Assembly (NCBI GenBank): GCA_013398015.1
Contig: VZRR01005727.1
Coordinates: forward strand, 692,719 to 756,718
From: Oreocharis arfaki
Taxonomy: Eukaryota; Chordata; Aves; Passeriformes; Paramythiidae
Direction of reading: 5' to 3'
DNA length: 64,000 nucleotides
Below, piece after piece: positions 37,961 through 50,885 of the stretch. Each line of letters opens with the position of its first letter. Positions within the stretch are counted from its first letter, which is position 1. Made by a program: the position numbers and the translations under genes. The notes under the pieces are model-generated. The model worked only from the letters and a program-made list of their open reading frames with translations, made no database searches and was not told where the DNA came from.

Positions 37961-38907
37961 CAGACTGTAGAGCTCCCCCCGTGATTTAATCCAGAAGACT
38001 CTCCCTTTGACTTTGACTTGACATGCTGTGCGAAGCAGTAAGTAGAGGCAACCACCAGCTCTTAAAACAAAGCTAGGCCATGGTTTCAGGGTCCTGTTCT
38101 AGTACTTGTCTGGAAAAAAAACTAGCAAAGTGGGTGAGGAGAGAGGCAATTACCATAAGTTAAACTAGCCTTGTGCAAAGAGCGAATTATATATATAAGG
38201 TAGTCCTCAAAGGAAATTCTGTTTGCATAGAACTGGCCCAAACACAGCGATGAGCCATAGAAAATGTATGCCTGTGGTCCAAACCTACCATCTACAGAGA
38301 TATTTCCCTAGGATGGAGACAACAGCAGGAGCATCAATCCTACCTTTCTAGTGAGGTAAAAAACCCCCAATCAACAGACCTGCCATGTTGCTTGTCATGT
38401 AACAGAAGTAAAATCAAGTTACAGTTCACAATTCCCTGAACCACAGCTCATCTATTCAATTACTGGACAGAAGACCTGGTCATCTTCCCTTGTCTGGGAT
38501 TGATCTGCACTGAAAGAAACCATTTCTGTAGCCTAGTTAAGATTTTAGGAATCTCTCTGTCAGGAGGTAAATACTGTAACTTTCATAGGAGGCGAAAGAT
38601 CCAGCTCACTTGCAAACATACAACACAAATGTTCTAGGTACATTTAAAAAAATTAAGGCATTGCCTCTGCCCAGAGAATGTGATGGAAAATTCTGCTGCT
38701 GAATTGTTCATACAGTAATTCCAATCAGGTGTTTATAGTTTTACTCCTCTGAAGTTTCTCTAAATGTTCACCCTTGGCCTTAAAATCTCAGCCCTGTCTT
38801 TCTGAATGATTATTAAGAAGTGAGATATTTTGCAGATATTTTATTTCTCTGCCTTATAGCAAACAGACTGTGCCTTTGATGGAAGTTGTTTTCCTCTTAC
38901 CTTCCAG
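37961..38907. other. Unique non-coding DNA
   Basis: Nothing beyond single-copy AT-rich sequence was recognised. Confidence 0.55.
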
Positions 38908-38928
38908 AAAAAAAAAAAAAAAAAAAAA
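38908..38928 (+). repeat. Poly(A) tract, 21 bases
   Basis: Twenty-one consecutive A residues after a pyrimidine-rich run. No retrocopy features flank it. Confidence 0.95.
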
Positions 38929-41712
38929 TCAGCCTTCACACTGATGATAAAAATGAAAGCTTTAAAGTGTTTGTAAACTGTGCGGCAAGTAAGAATGAAA
39001 AATGTTGTCAAAACATTTTGTAGGTTAAAAAAACTTTGTATTCATAGAATTTTTAGAGACTAAATAGAAAAGACATTTAGGAAAAAGTTTAGAGTTAAAA
39101 AAAAACCCCTTTATAATTCATTTTACCCGGTTTCTACTTATAACCTCTCCATATAAACTTAGCACTTTATTTCCATTTTCTTTCCTAGAGGGAAAGAATA
39201 CAGAGAAGGATTTTTCATTCTTGACTGGCTTATCTGTCATTAATGAACACACTAAGCATGTTAACTATCCAAGCACACTTACTTCCTTTGACTCCAGTTC
39301 AACCTTAACAATGTCTCACCACTTCACATGATTGCAGTCAGTATGAGGGGAGAGGGAAACATCGTTCAAGTGCCCTCACAATGCGTCTTCTACTCTGAAT
39401 ATCCTCTGTATATTTCCCTTGGAGTATATAGCCAGGAAAAGAGGGTCCTTGAATACTTACAAACAAGAACTAGATCAAGACAACCACATTCATTTTAATT
39501 CACTGCCAAACAAACCTGAATTTGGGCTTGGAAACAACTGTTTAATTATCTTCATTTAATGGTATCTCAATCTCAATCAACAAAAGTAATTAAATGAATA
39601 CTTTTACAGTACTTAAAACTTTTTACTGGAATTGTTCTGATACAGAATGATGCCCCTCCCAGGCCTATGTTATGATACAAAGGATGTTAAAACAACCAAA
39701 GATTATTAATACAAGCAGTTTATAATACCAGAAGCACAGACACCACCTCGCTGGTGATCAGATCTCCTGCTAAAAACATTTTTGCAGCAGCTGACAGAGC
39801 TGACATTGACATGAATCAAGTGAATGATTAAGAACAAAAATACACTGGATATTCAGTCACTAACTAGCCAAGCACATTGTATCTCCTGTCTTCCATGCAG
39901 GGAAATCTACTTGGCCCTTCCAGCTGTACTTTGCAAAGTCCACAGCTCCTGCCTGTCTCTGTGAAGTTTCATCTGCTCCAGCATACAGCTCACCCTTTTA
40001 TGTGCTGCTTCACACAAGACGCAGGGTCTCTCCCACGCCTATTGCTTCTGCTGCACCAAAGCACATTAGTGTTTTTATTAGATCATAAACCACTGTCTGA
40101 ATCTAATGACCTCATCTTACACCTTCAGATTTGGCATCCCACCGAAGAGTGTCGAGCTCTCGTGGTTTTTATCTTACTTCAGCTCTGTGACTGGAGTCCC
40201 ACATTTCTTCAGGAACACCTGACTTGTTTTGATTGCAATTCTCCTTTATTGCATAACAGGTAGCAAATCCTACACATCTCAGCACCCGCTGGTTCAGTTG
40301 TACCAACATCATGAAAATCTCACAAAATGGTCCCAATCACACTCAGCAGCTGCTGGCAGGGAGCCAACTGCAGCCTTATTCTCTCAGTTTCTGCTCAGAG
40401 TGAATTGTTACTATTCTATTTCCCTCCAGGGCTCAGGGCAGATGCCACTGAACGGAGGTTCACGAGTTCCTGCTTATCCTGCACAAACCCAGCGCTCACA
40501 GAAAGGTCAAACTGGCACAGCCTTGCACCATCTCTTCACCACTTGCTTACTACAGAGGAGCTTTGGTGCAACTGAATGAGCTCTGGATGTGCTTTGTGTT
40601 TAATTTTTCACCACTGTTCCGAAGCCCTCAATAACACACATGACATCAAGAATCAGATATTGCATTATTTGCTGTTACTGACATGCTGTGAAATGACTCC
40701 AGTGTACCTTCTTACTTCTGTAGCAAAACTCAGCAGAAAAATGCAGCCTATCAATATTGTAAGTTAAATGCTCAATGCTTTCAATCATATAGGCACTTGC
40801 TGTTCCAAACTTTGAAGCTGGCCTGCTTAAAATCTACTCGGTTTGCTTTCCACCCCTCTCTCCACCCACCTTTCTTTTAATCCCATTCTGTCAGTAGAAC
40901 AGAGATGACACTTGAATCATTAAAGAAATCTCAGGCAAAAAGGCAGCTGCGAAACTGCCTCGTCTCCATCCTTCCTCTCATTTCGCCTTCAACCAAACGG
41001 ACAAGCATTCCCTCATGGCTAGCTTTCCCTTGAGTGTTCTGCCTAAAATCTGCCTCCTGTGAAAAGATCTCACAGCTCCACTGTACGCTGCACTCTCTGC
41101 TGTTCCTGAGCACCTCTCTCCTGAGTTTCCAGAGCTGGGCCTATGAGTTTCTGCATAATCTCACTACCAGGTTCATAGAGTGGGAAATAAGAGTCCTGTG
41201 GCTCAAGCACGGAGCAGAGTTCAAAAACATTGCATGAGCAGTACCAACATACAGGTTCTTGGCTCCCTACCACCTCTGTTATTTACTGCAGTGCAAAGGG
41301 AGCATAACAGCGAAATCCAAATACATCTGCTACCTCATATCACTAGTGGTATGAGTCCACCACTAAGGTGGGAAGCAATCACAGCCCGAGCACATTTCCC
41401 TTCCTCCCAACTTATTTTTTTTTTTATTTTTATTTTTCACAGCTAGAGGTTGGAGAAAGTCTTGAGAGACATGAAGCTAAGGGAAGCTGCCTTTAATACT
41501 CTGACATTTCACACAAGCTGAAGAGCTGCTCCTCAAATATTTATTTAAAAAGCATATGCTGGTAAATTCCAGTGGTCCGCAGTAGACTCAGGATTTCTTC
41601 CATTTACTGATATGATCATAGAAAACAGTTTAAACAGGTAACTATCTCAGTCTTTAAAGATTTCATAATGAAATGAAACCAAAGGTTTGGGACTTTCTGC
41701 ATTAAAGATCCA
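38929..41712. other. Unique non-coding DNA, no supported gene
   Basis: The stretch 39877-40263 holds an open frame of 128 codons with no recognisable domain. Its CpG-containing part near 40070-40170 could be regulatory instead. A T/A-rich run lies at about 41411-41439. Nothing else was identified. Confidence 0.5.
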
Positions 41713-41747
41713 TACAGACAGTATCACTGGCAATGATACTGTCTGTA
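41713..41747. repeat. Perfect 14-bp hairpin
   Basis: tacagacagtatca (41713-41726) and tgatactgtctgta (41734-41747) are exact inverse complements around a 7-base loop. A perfect 14-bp stem with a short loop is the usual footprint of a replication template-switch mutation; it is too small for a pre-miRNA. Confidence 0.93.
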
Positions 41748-42090
41748 ATACCACTACAATCCTTCCTTGGAGTTACAGCTGATGGAGTTCTGCACTCTCA
41801 CGATGTGACATCAAGGCATAGTTCAGGAGTGACTGCTGTGCTGTAAACTAGTTTGTGTTCCACTGTGGAGCCACAGATTCATGAGACAAAGCTGGAAACC
41901 AGTTGCAGTACAAGCATATCAAGAAACTTCCATTACAACAGATTAGATAGAAACAGTGGGATTCATTAAGTCTTAATACCAACATAAGGATTAATTTACC
42001 CACCTGCATGCTTAACCAGCTCTGAAGTGCACACAAGGATGGGTAAATTATCTTTTCCAATGCTTCTGGGTTTCAGATTACAAGCTGGTG
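41748..42090. other. Unique non-coding DNA
   Basis: No features recognised between the two hairpins. Confidence 0.5.
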
Positions 42091-42114
42091 CTGCCAGGAG
42101 CTGTATCCTGGCAG
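42091..42114. repeat. Perfect 9-bp hairpin
   Basis: ctgccagga (42091-42099) pairs exactly with tcctggcag (42106-42114) across a 6-base loop. Confidence 0.9.
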
Positions 42115-42999
42115 ATTTACCCTGCTGAGATGGCCAGCACAGGACTTGCTCTGCCTAACATCTTTTTTCTTGAGAACAGCACTGTAACAGCACTTTGTCT
42201 TGCATCTTCACTCACTGACACTGCCATAAATCTATTTATATTCTGTTCTCTCCTAGCCTGTTTCCAACTTTCAGATGCATTTTCCCCTCTTTACTTCACA
42301 AGGTCAAAGGAAAAGCTCTTTTAATATGTATTACCAGTATCTACCTCAGCTTACTCCAAACAGCCCCTGTACAAGACTTGCACTTGCCCACTTCCATACC
42401 TGGCCTCTTTCTATTGACATCCTTGGGACAAATAACAGATGGGATCAATTCTAAGAGCAGCCTGAGTGCTGAACTCACTGCTGGGAGGAGCAGGAAGAGC
42501 TCTGTATGCAAAAGGATGACAAGAAGTGGTCATAATAGGAAGAGTAATCTCCAAATTGAAGCCAGCACTTGGAATAACTCTTACAGCAAGGAGCCACCAC
42601 GCCGTCTCACAGAAGAACACCACACTATTCCCCACAATGTCTCAGCTGAGCCATGCCCTAACCCCACCCCTGTGCAGGTCAGAGTACAGGCTCAGGGGCT
42701 CCCTGTGAACTGCAGCACTTCTTTTGCCAGATGGCTTAGAGCAAACAGCACATCAGCCCCGGGAAGGAACTGTCCTGAAGAAATATTCCCAGCTCTGCAA
42801 GACCCTGGCTTTGATTTCACCCAGTCACTGCAGAGAGGGGACAATGGTGTCCTGCTGCACCGTGTTTTCAGTGCTTGCTTGGGTGGGGTGGGGTCATTTT
42901 GGAGGTGAAGAAGCAGTAGGGAAAGGAGAAGGAAAAATACATTAAAAATAGGCAGCACTATACAGCTGCTTCAACCAAAGGTAACAGAAAACACATAGC
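42115..42999. other. Unique DNA with a 176-codon open frame, not supported as a gene
   Basis: An ATG-started frame of 176 codons runs on the plus strand at 42378-42908. Its product is low in hydrophobic structure and has no recognisable domain, and a minus-strand frame overlaps it. I regard it as chance; homology to other birds would change this. Confidence 0.5.
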
Positions 43000-43300
43000 T
43001 TCACTTTGTCTTTAAAATAAGTAATTAGGAACATAACTGCGAGAGAAGCATAACAAGCTAACCCATTTAGCTGGCTATCATTTTCTGCACATGTGTACGT
43101 TTTTTAACATAACCTCAGCTGCAAAAAGTCACATCCTGTTGTTAATTTACAGAAACTAAGCAGAGGCTCTGTAACAGAGGTTAATTTGGGTTTAAAACAA
43201 ATGAAGTGCCACGGAATCACATACCGCTGATTAAGCTGACTAAAAGCAGTGCCGGGGACAAAGCCCAATTTTTTCTGACAGATTTTTCATCACTGGACAT
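43000..43300. promoter_or_regulatory. Candidate conserved non-coding element
   Basis: Contains AAGTAATTAGG near 43019, CACATGTGTACG near 43089, GTTAATTTAC/GTTAATTTGG motifs, and CCGCTGATTAAGCTGAC near 43225 with nearby CpGs. It is complex, non-repetitive and non-coding. Regulatory function is inferred. Confidence 0.3.
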
Positions 43301-44751
43301 GGCCTTTTGTGAACTGGGATTACGCCTGCTCTAAGAGCTGTCATCCAGGTCTCCAGTGTCAGGAGGTCCCTGCCACACATGTGAGGCACGAGGACAACGT
43401 CTCAGGATTAATTCCAATGCCTCTATATTGCAGCTGCCTGCCTTAGAGATGGCTCAGCTCCAGGGGACTCTCTGCCTAAACTCTGCCATGGGATGCTGTA
43501 AACTTAAATGATCAATGAATCATGGAATTATTGAGATTTCAGTGTGTGCATGCAGATCCTACTACTAAAAAAATAAGTATGTCTTTGACAAATGGTTCTG
43601 CCAAACCTTTAGTCCAAGCAGTGACATGTAAAAATTACTCTCATGTCTTGCTTTTTAACCTGAAAAATCCACACAATTTGCTACCCTTATTCAAGGATTG
43701 GCGCACGGGGCATGGAATTGTTCTGTCCAAATTAAGTTTGCTGAATTTTAGCAAAAACTTTGTTTCAGAGGAAAGTGAGACAGAGGAGGTTGAAGCATTC
43801 AGTGCCTTTTCTGCAATAATGGTGAAGGCTGACATCTTTCCAGCGTGGTGTAATGGGCACTGACACAGGCTCGTGCACAGATCTGTGAAATCTGCAGCTC
43901 TCAGGCTGCATTCAGTGAGCAAGGCTGGGGAATCAGTGGGGAAGGCAGAAGGTTTGGCCAGGCAAGGCTGTGCCCCTCACATAAATAAGTAAAATACTTT
44001 ATTAGCAGCATCATTATAGCAGACTTAACTGTGAACCACAGAATCGCAGCCAGCCACTATTATCCCAGAAAATGAAGCAAGAACAACTACCCTTAACCCT
44101 TGTAAAATATATTTAGATCATTAGAACCCCTATACCAATTAAGCTAATTACTTCCCCCATGAGAAACAATTTCTTCTATACCTATACTACATAAGTGTCC
44201 TATTTTAATCACTATGGTCCCTAACACCAAAAATTATGATGTTTTTTGGGAAAAAAAAATACAGTAGGGAAAAAAACCCAGCTCAACACAGAACTCAATG
44301 GTAAAGATAAAATTACATTTGACAGAATAGAACTCACTAATCAGCCAATCTTTCCCCTTCCTGGACTCAGTCCTCTTTCAAGGACTGATGTGCTCATACT
44401 GCAGAATTGTAACATTGGCCAAAGCATTGAGACTCACGTGAGTCATGCCTGAGGAGCACCCGGACCACTACTAAAATATCTAATTTCCCATGGGGCAGAG
44501 ATCCCTTTCTGCAAATACATTCAAGAACTACCATAACAGACATTTCTTTAAAACCCTTCCAAGATACACTTATGCTTGAACAAGGGAAATGTCATGGACC
44601 AAGGCATGAACTTTCACAGAGACCTTATCTAAACTCAATTCCAGCTGAAGGAAGGAGGAGCTACCACTGAGTGCAACGGTGCTCAGCATCACTGAGTACA
44701 CCACGAGAATCAGTGAAATGTCCTGTGTGCCTGCGTGTCCCAGCTGTGTAA
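43301..44751. other. Unique non-coding DNA
   Basis: No exon, RNA gene or transposon recognised. A plus-strand open frame of 113 codons at 43522-43863 has no family signature. Confidence 0.55.
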
Positions 44752-44766
44752 TTTTTTTTTTTTTTT
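44752..44766 (+). repeat. Poly(T) tract, 15 bases
   Basis: Fifteen T residues immediately before the minus-strand CR1/L3 relic. CR1 elements do not end in poly(A), so it is probably incidental. Confidence 0.9.
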
Positions 44767-44774
44767 AGGGTGTG

Positions 44775-45420
44775 CCTAGCCAGCTCTGCACAAACAAGGC
44801 ATTTCCTCCCTCTCAGCATCTCTGCTGCCCTTCTCTGTATTTGCCTTCCCGATGCCATTTTTCAAGGAGTGACCAGAACTGCCTGTTGAGTTCACTGTGC
44901 AGGCAAAGCCTAGATTTATTGATGGCATAAAGATATTTTCTATTTCGTTCTCCTTTTTTCCCTTAATAATTTTTACGAGTCTGTTTGCCTTTTCAGTGTG
45001 ACTGAGCACACAGATGATATTTGCAGTGAACTACACTCAGTGACCTTAAAGAAGGTCCTTCTGAATGGGAGTAGCTAAGGTAAAACTTACCATGGCATAT
45101 GCCTTAAAAGTTATTTTTCCTGGTATCCTTATTTTACATTTATCAGCATCAGATTTCATCTGCCATTTTATCACCTACTCATTCAGCATCAAAAAATCAT
45201 TTTGGAGCTCTTCCTAAACAGTCTCATATTGAGCTACCCACACCTTTTTCTTCAATTGTAAATATTTTTGGTTTAATCCTCAACCTCATTTTCTGCTCAG
45301 CTACAAATGCACAGAATGACACAATTCCCACCACATGTTCTCACAGGGTCCTTCTGGTAACTTTACTCCTTGGCCAAAACGACCATTTATCACTGCCTTT
45401 TTTTCTTTTCCTGTGTTTTT
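44775..45420 (-). mobile_element. Ancient CR1/L3 LINE relic (reverse-transcriptase region)
   Basis: The plus strand is colinear with the reverse complement of the old amniote CR1/L3 RT region. In order: a CTGCCCTTCTCTG block near 44821; a GACCAGAACTG block near 44871 (the LEYCVQ-W region in the coding sense); TTTATTGATGGCATAAAGAT near 44916; CATCAGATTTCATCTGCCAT near 45148 with ACATTTATC before it (the coding-sense K-Q-KFN-DKCK block); TGGAGCTCTTCC near 45202; and near 45350-45420 the counterpart of QRVVINGRF--W--V--GVPQGS. Many stops and indels make it non-functional. A TA/poly-T insertion at 45416-45451 interrupts or ends the match. The borders are approximate and the 5' portion may continue beyond 45450. 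Confidence 0.88.
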
Positions 45421-45451
45421 ATATATATATATATAATTTTTTTTTTTTTTT
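45416..45451 (+). repeat. (AT)n plus poly(T) low-complexity tract
   Basis: Five T residues, seven AT units with an extra A, then 15 T residues. It lies at the 5' edge of the CR1/L3 relic. Confidence 0.92.
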
Positions 45452-48400
45452 GGAGACATGACGACAAGACCAGTAACCAAAGGGGAAAAAAAATGGAGAG
45501 TGGGGGATAAATGAATATAATCTGGTACTTGCAGACTTACCTTGGCTGGATTTAACTTTAGTGCCTCACTATCCTGAAGCTACACAACAATTGCCTAGGT
45601 AATAATTTAGTACACAACACTCCTGGGGATTACATTGAAGATGACCAGCTGTAAATTTACTTGAGTCCCTTTAAATAAGTGAATGCCATGATTCCTTTGG
45701 GAATTCATTAGCAATTGGCCTGTTTTGAAACGCCTTAGGGTGACTTTCTTGGTCCTATCCCTGTGGATTTACAGCATTCTTTACTATTTCATATATTTGA
45801 CCTGCACTTCTATCTTCTCATTAATCCCATTTTCATTAAATACATACCCAATATAAGTAGGAATGACTTAAATGAAAACAAACAGAACGTTTCAGTCTTT
45901 TTATAGTGCATACTCGGGGTCGTATTCCCCTTTATTTTCCTTACTTTGAGGATATTAATAAAATCTCACTATGGCTGCTTACATTTGTTTAGTTGGCTTT
46001 TAATTCTCTTCAGTCTTGGCCTTTCTGGCTTTCTCCCTCACATTTTGCTTCTGAGTAGTTTTAGTTATGCATTCTTGTTTCCACTGGCGCGTGATTCCAA
46101 TCCAACTTCCATGTTCAGGGCACATCTCCAGGACCACGTTCGTGTCCTGACTACCTGTTCTAGTTCTGACTCTTCTTTGGATAATTTTGCACTAAGATAA
46201 TTCTTATTCCTTTTCTTTTTTTTTTTTCCCCCTACAGTAAAAACAGTATACTTTAAACATCAGAAAAATTATAATGTCAGCATGAAATATGGAAAAGGCA
46301 TTGCTTTGCATTTAAAATAGGAGTGTAGAAATGTGAGTGAGACAAGAAAGAAACTCTGAACCTCTTTCTGCAATATTTTTTCTGATGCTTCATTATTTTC
46401 ACTTTATTTGATCCTTACAAAGTGTTGTCTGCAAATCTTATTGTGAGGACCTGAGAACTCTGATTTTAAAGAGAACAAAATGGTAAACCTGTTTTTGAAA
46501 TTGCATGGAGACACTAACAAAGCATCTCCTCAAGTTCTGTGAGGCTGATGAGTGGCTTGTTTGGTATTAACACTGATCCCTGTAATGGAAAAGTTTTACA
46601 GTGTTACCACATTCAAGTTCATTAGTTATGTATTTAAAAAAAAAAAATAATTATTTAGTATTTGCACTGGTAAAAATTATTTTTTTTCCAAAGAAAACAG
46701 ATTGCAAACTCAGTCTCAGTTAATTCCGTTCTGTCAGACATTTGCCCATTTTTGGTATTTCGTTCCAGGTCATGCTGATGCAAAATTCAGAGATGCCAAC
46801 TGTCCTGCATGAGAGCTGTCAGAGAGATTAGCACTCCTGCACTGACACAGCTCCTGCTTTGTCAGGACTGGGAAGCAGTGTGTTGAAAAATGAAGCCTCA
46901 GCTGATGCCCCGATGGGAAGAGAGCAACTGGCACTGTGTGGGGTTTTGTCCTATGGGGAGCCTTGATGCCTAAAACTGTGCTGCCCAAATTATATTCCCA
47001 CTATTCTCTGAAAGAAGGACCAAGACTTGGTAGCAGTATAACTCTCCTGAATTCCCTGAGACCAGTTTATTCCTCCCCTCTATCAAAGAAGACTACATAC
47101 AGCCCTTCATTTTCTTCTTTCGTGTAATATTTATGAAATCCGTTCTTGCTTGCTTAGTTGAAACCGATCGTGATCCTTTTCTTTTTCCAAATTCTCCCTC
47201 CCCTCTGAATTCAGACTATTCACTCTAGCAACCTTAGTCACATATTGCTGTTTCACCTACTGCTTTTGTCACGTGTCTGTGCTCATATGCTGACACATTG
47301 TCAGTGCTTTCTCAGCTGAGCACAGCCCCAACTTCTATCTACATCACAGAATGCTCTCCAAGAATCCCTGAATTAAGTCCTGTTGGATCCAGAACAACTC
47401 AGACTTTGCAGCTCTGTCATAAAGGGTAAGATCCCAAAGTTCTTTAAGTCGTTCTTGAGAATGCTGGAATTCCAGGACTCTTGTTCTATAAGTAAAATGA
47501 GGAAGAAGTCACAGTTCAATAGGACATAATTTTGAGCTCTCAGAGCTTCTTTCCCTCATGCTGTGTTAACTTTTCAACATACTCACAAATTCAGACTGCT
47601 GAGGAACTGTGACCCTTGTTTATCCCACCTCAGATCTGGAAATAAAACTAAAACCCAAAGGATACACTTACAATGGCCAGTTATTTTTGATAGGTATCAA
47701 GCAGAGTACGCAGATACTACCGCACAACACAAAATCAAGGCCCATTTCTTTGAGAGACTCACTATATGGAGAACTTTTTACAGCACACCACTAATCTCTG
47801 CTGTAGAATTCAGAGGGCAAAACAAATCCTTTTCTCTAATAGTACTTCCAGTCAAAAAATCTATTTTTAAACCATTAGCATTAGTGTTTTGGAAACAGAA
47901 CTTCTAAGAAGAAATGGGAGCTGTAACTAATACACAAGCAGATTATACTACCAGCTGTATCTGTTTGCAAGTGTTACTTGCCTTAAATGTGGCTTTGAGA
48001 AAACATTCCCTAGAAAAAATTAAGAATATCATTTTACCACAAGAAATATGCACCATTCCTGGATTAATAATGCTTTATAGCATAACTAGTTGGATCTAGT
48101 GGGGTTTTTTTCTGTTCAGACCACTGTTTATATTTTGCTTTGTGTAGATATGGCTACTACTCTGAAGTTGTTGGTAGTGCTACTGTTGTGGAGCCCGAAG
48201 GGTTCCAGCATCAGATGAAATTTCCCAGCATAATCTCCTGGGCTCCATGAATTGCTTTACATGGATTGGATTTTAAATCTCATTTGATAATGAGTGTTTT
48301 AGAGAGGAAAATAGTGCTTTCTGGCTTAATCACAAACCACAACAAGTTAAGTGTGCATGACAAGATTTGTCCACTTATCCAGTGTGAATAGCTGGAAAGA

Positions 48401-50840
48401 ATTGTTCTGTTCTGCACTGGCAGCTTTAGATGTCATTGAGAAATGGAAAGGAAAATCCACAAAAAATCATCCATGTTCTTAATGCTCACCAGTTATGGCG
48501 AAAACAGCAATTTTTGGGGTTCATGCCCAGCATCGAGGTATTTTGGTAGACTACTGCTATGCTGTTTGAGTCGTCCTGATTTCCACTTGTGCACCGCTGT
48601 AGCTCTTGCTGTGGTTAAAGTTCTGCTTCATTTAAACACAAGAAAAACTCACCACTGAGAGTTCAGCATGCACAGACTGAAATTTTCAGAGTTCTGTTCT
48701 GTTTTACCTGGAGATTTGTCCCTGGCAGCCCATGAGTCAGGTTCAAGAAGGCATCATGCAAAGAGCTCAGTCAGGCACATAACTCTCCCCACTCTCTCAG
48801 CAGCCACACACAAGGGCAGCAGGCAGCAAAAGTGTGACACAATTCCTGTGGCAAACCAGGACTGGATACTCCGCAGTGCCAACGGCAGCAGCAAGGGAAA
48901 CACAAAGCACATAAAGGAATGAAGGTGCAGAGCACAAACCAAGGAGGACAGCTCCTCGGAGTTTTCACCAGGGGCAATGTTTCTAGACACCCTGGGCCTA
49001 CCAGGTTGCAGTTGGATAAAAAAGACATACAAGCTGTTTCAGTTTCAGCACTAAAGGATGCTCACCCTTCCTGGAGCAGGCATGTTGTGTCTTCCTGCAA
49101 TGGTTTCAGTATGGTTGATCAGAAACACATTTACCACAAATTTTAAGTGCTAAATGACCCCTCTTTAACCTCAGCCTAGACTGAGTATTATTTATTTCGA
49201 AATGAAACTGAACATAACCCTGGAAGATTATGATAAAGATTAAGAAAGCAAGCATAAAAATGTTAGGTTGACTAAGGACACATTCTTTCTATGGAATTAG
49301 GTGTCTTGTCAGCCTACAGAAGGAGAAGGCTTCAGTTCTCCCACTGCCATAGGGAGTCCTGCAGGCACTGCTCAGATCCTGCTTTGCCTAATACCTGGAA
49401 AATGGTGAGGCAGTTTGAGAAAACGCCTCTGCCAGAAGTATTCACCATTTACATAACTAACGAAGCTCATTTTTCTGTCCACGAATCAGCCACGAGCAAA
49501 AAACATTGCTAATAAATTTGATACTGAGTTATTCCACTAACCACCAATACACACAAAGATTTGCAGAAACAATCCACTACGACCAATACGTTGAACAACA
49601 TCTACTCATGCTATTTGTACTCCATTTTTCAGACTGATCACCTGAGCTGTCACTGCTTCTGCTTCCTAACTGGCTGGCTGTAGTTCTCTAAAGAGAAGCA
49701 GAGCACAAACAACACGCTGCAGACATCTTATTCCTTCCCCAGGCACTCTCACAAGCACTCACTCTCATAGTTTTGAAAGACTTTCAGTTGCTGTGAGCAT
49801 TCTTCCACACTTGGAAATGATATATTTCTGTTCCTGGCTACTCAGTGGAAGAAAACATCAACAAAACTGAATTGAATGTCCTGGTATTATGCCAACAAAT
49901 GCCTGACAATATTTCACTGAAGAAGGCACCCAGGGCTGTATGCTGTGTAGGCTGCCTTCTCCCAGCTCACTTCTGACACTAAAAAAATTCAAACAAAAGC
50001 CTTAACTCTACCTCAGATGCAACTACAAGGAGTACTAAGCAGGTAGACAGCTAGGCCAAATTCACATTAGTCATAAAGGACACTCCATGGAAGCATTAAA
50101 ATACTTCCAAAACTGCAAGGTCCATGTGTCCGTATAACCAGGATTGCTCACTCCAAAGCCCTGAACACAGGAACACAACACTCGCTGCTCTCCCGCTGCC
50201 TTTTTCCTTCCATCACGAGTGCACACAGGTACCCAGTGCTGTGCAGGCTCTGGGAGAGGGTTTACTCCTGTCTCACCATCAGGTGTTCTCCACAACCTCT
50301 TCCCAGGCAGGTCCTTGTTCACTGCTACAGCCTCGGCAATAAGGGGTGGATTTTGTGTCAAATACTGTTAGATAATCTCATTCTTCTCTTCATTCCAGTA
50401 ATCAGAAAAGAAAACAAACAAAAAAATCAGCCCAAATGTGGTGCAGCACACTTTGGTGAACAGCCCTGAGAGGCCAGCTCAGTGGATAAAGTGGATAGTA
50501 TGTTCTGGGGACAAGGATTCAACAGCAGGTTTTAGTTCAGTGTAGCACAGCACTAAATTATTATTTCCGAATGTATTTACACTTTTCTATCCTGTTTTCC
50601 ATACACACAACCCAGTACAAACATATATCCCCTTCTCTCAGACTAAAGCTCTTTCTCTCACTAAGCTGGTTCTTTCATGACTGATTGTCTCTATGTGTCA
50701 AGACCTATCCTTAAAAAACCTCAAACAATTCTGACTAAATAAAGCACTATTGCTGGCACTTTTGGCACTAATGTCAACAGAAAAAGGATTAAAAGGACAC
50801 GTACAACAAGGAAGGAAGATATTCCTGATGCAATAATTTT
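45452..50840. other. Unique non-coding DNA, no supported gene
   Basis: About 5.4 kb without a clear exon or RNA gene. The T-rich segment 45940-46200 may be further decayed LINE sequence but could not be aligned from memory. A poly-T run lies at about 46217-46228 and an A tract at 46635-46647. The stretch 47110-47190 has CpG and TTAGTTGAAACCGATCG texture that could be regulatory. Confidence 0.5.
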
Positions 50841-50844
50841 AGTT

Positions 50845-50885
50845 CCCTGAAATTAGGACTGGAAGAGATCACGCACTCCCTGCTC
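50845..50885 (-). mobile_element. Possible old CR1 3'-end remnant
   Basis: AATTAGGACTGGAAGAGATCACG at 50851-50873 resembles the reverse complement of old amniote CR1 3' ends (AGGACTGGAAGGGACCTC). Only some 35-40 bases are recognisable and no terminal repeat remains. Confidence 0.42.

Noticed and set aside
42378..42908. 176-codon plus-strand open frame
   Set aside because: No family resemblance, no splice or promoter context, and overlapping frames on the other strand.
43501..43560. CR1 3' end (AATCATGGAATTATTGAG phrase)
   Set aside because: The following sequence does not continue into the CR1 GGTTGGAA block, so the similarity is too short.
45940..46200. 5' continuation of the CR1/L3 relic
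   Set aside because: The T-rich texture is suggestive, but no family block could be matched with confidence.
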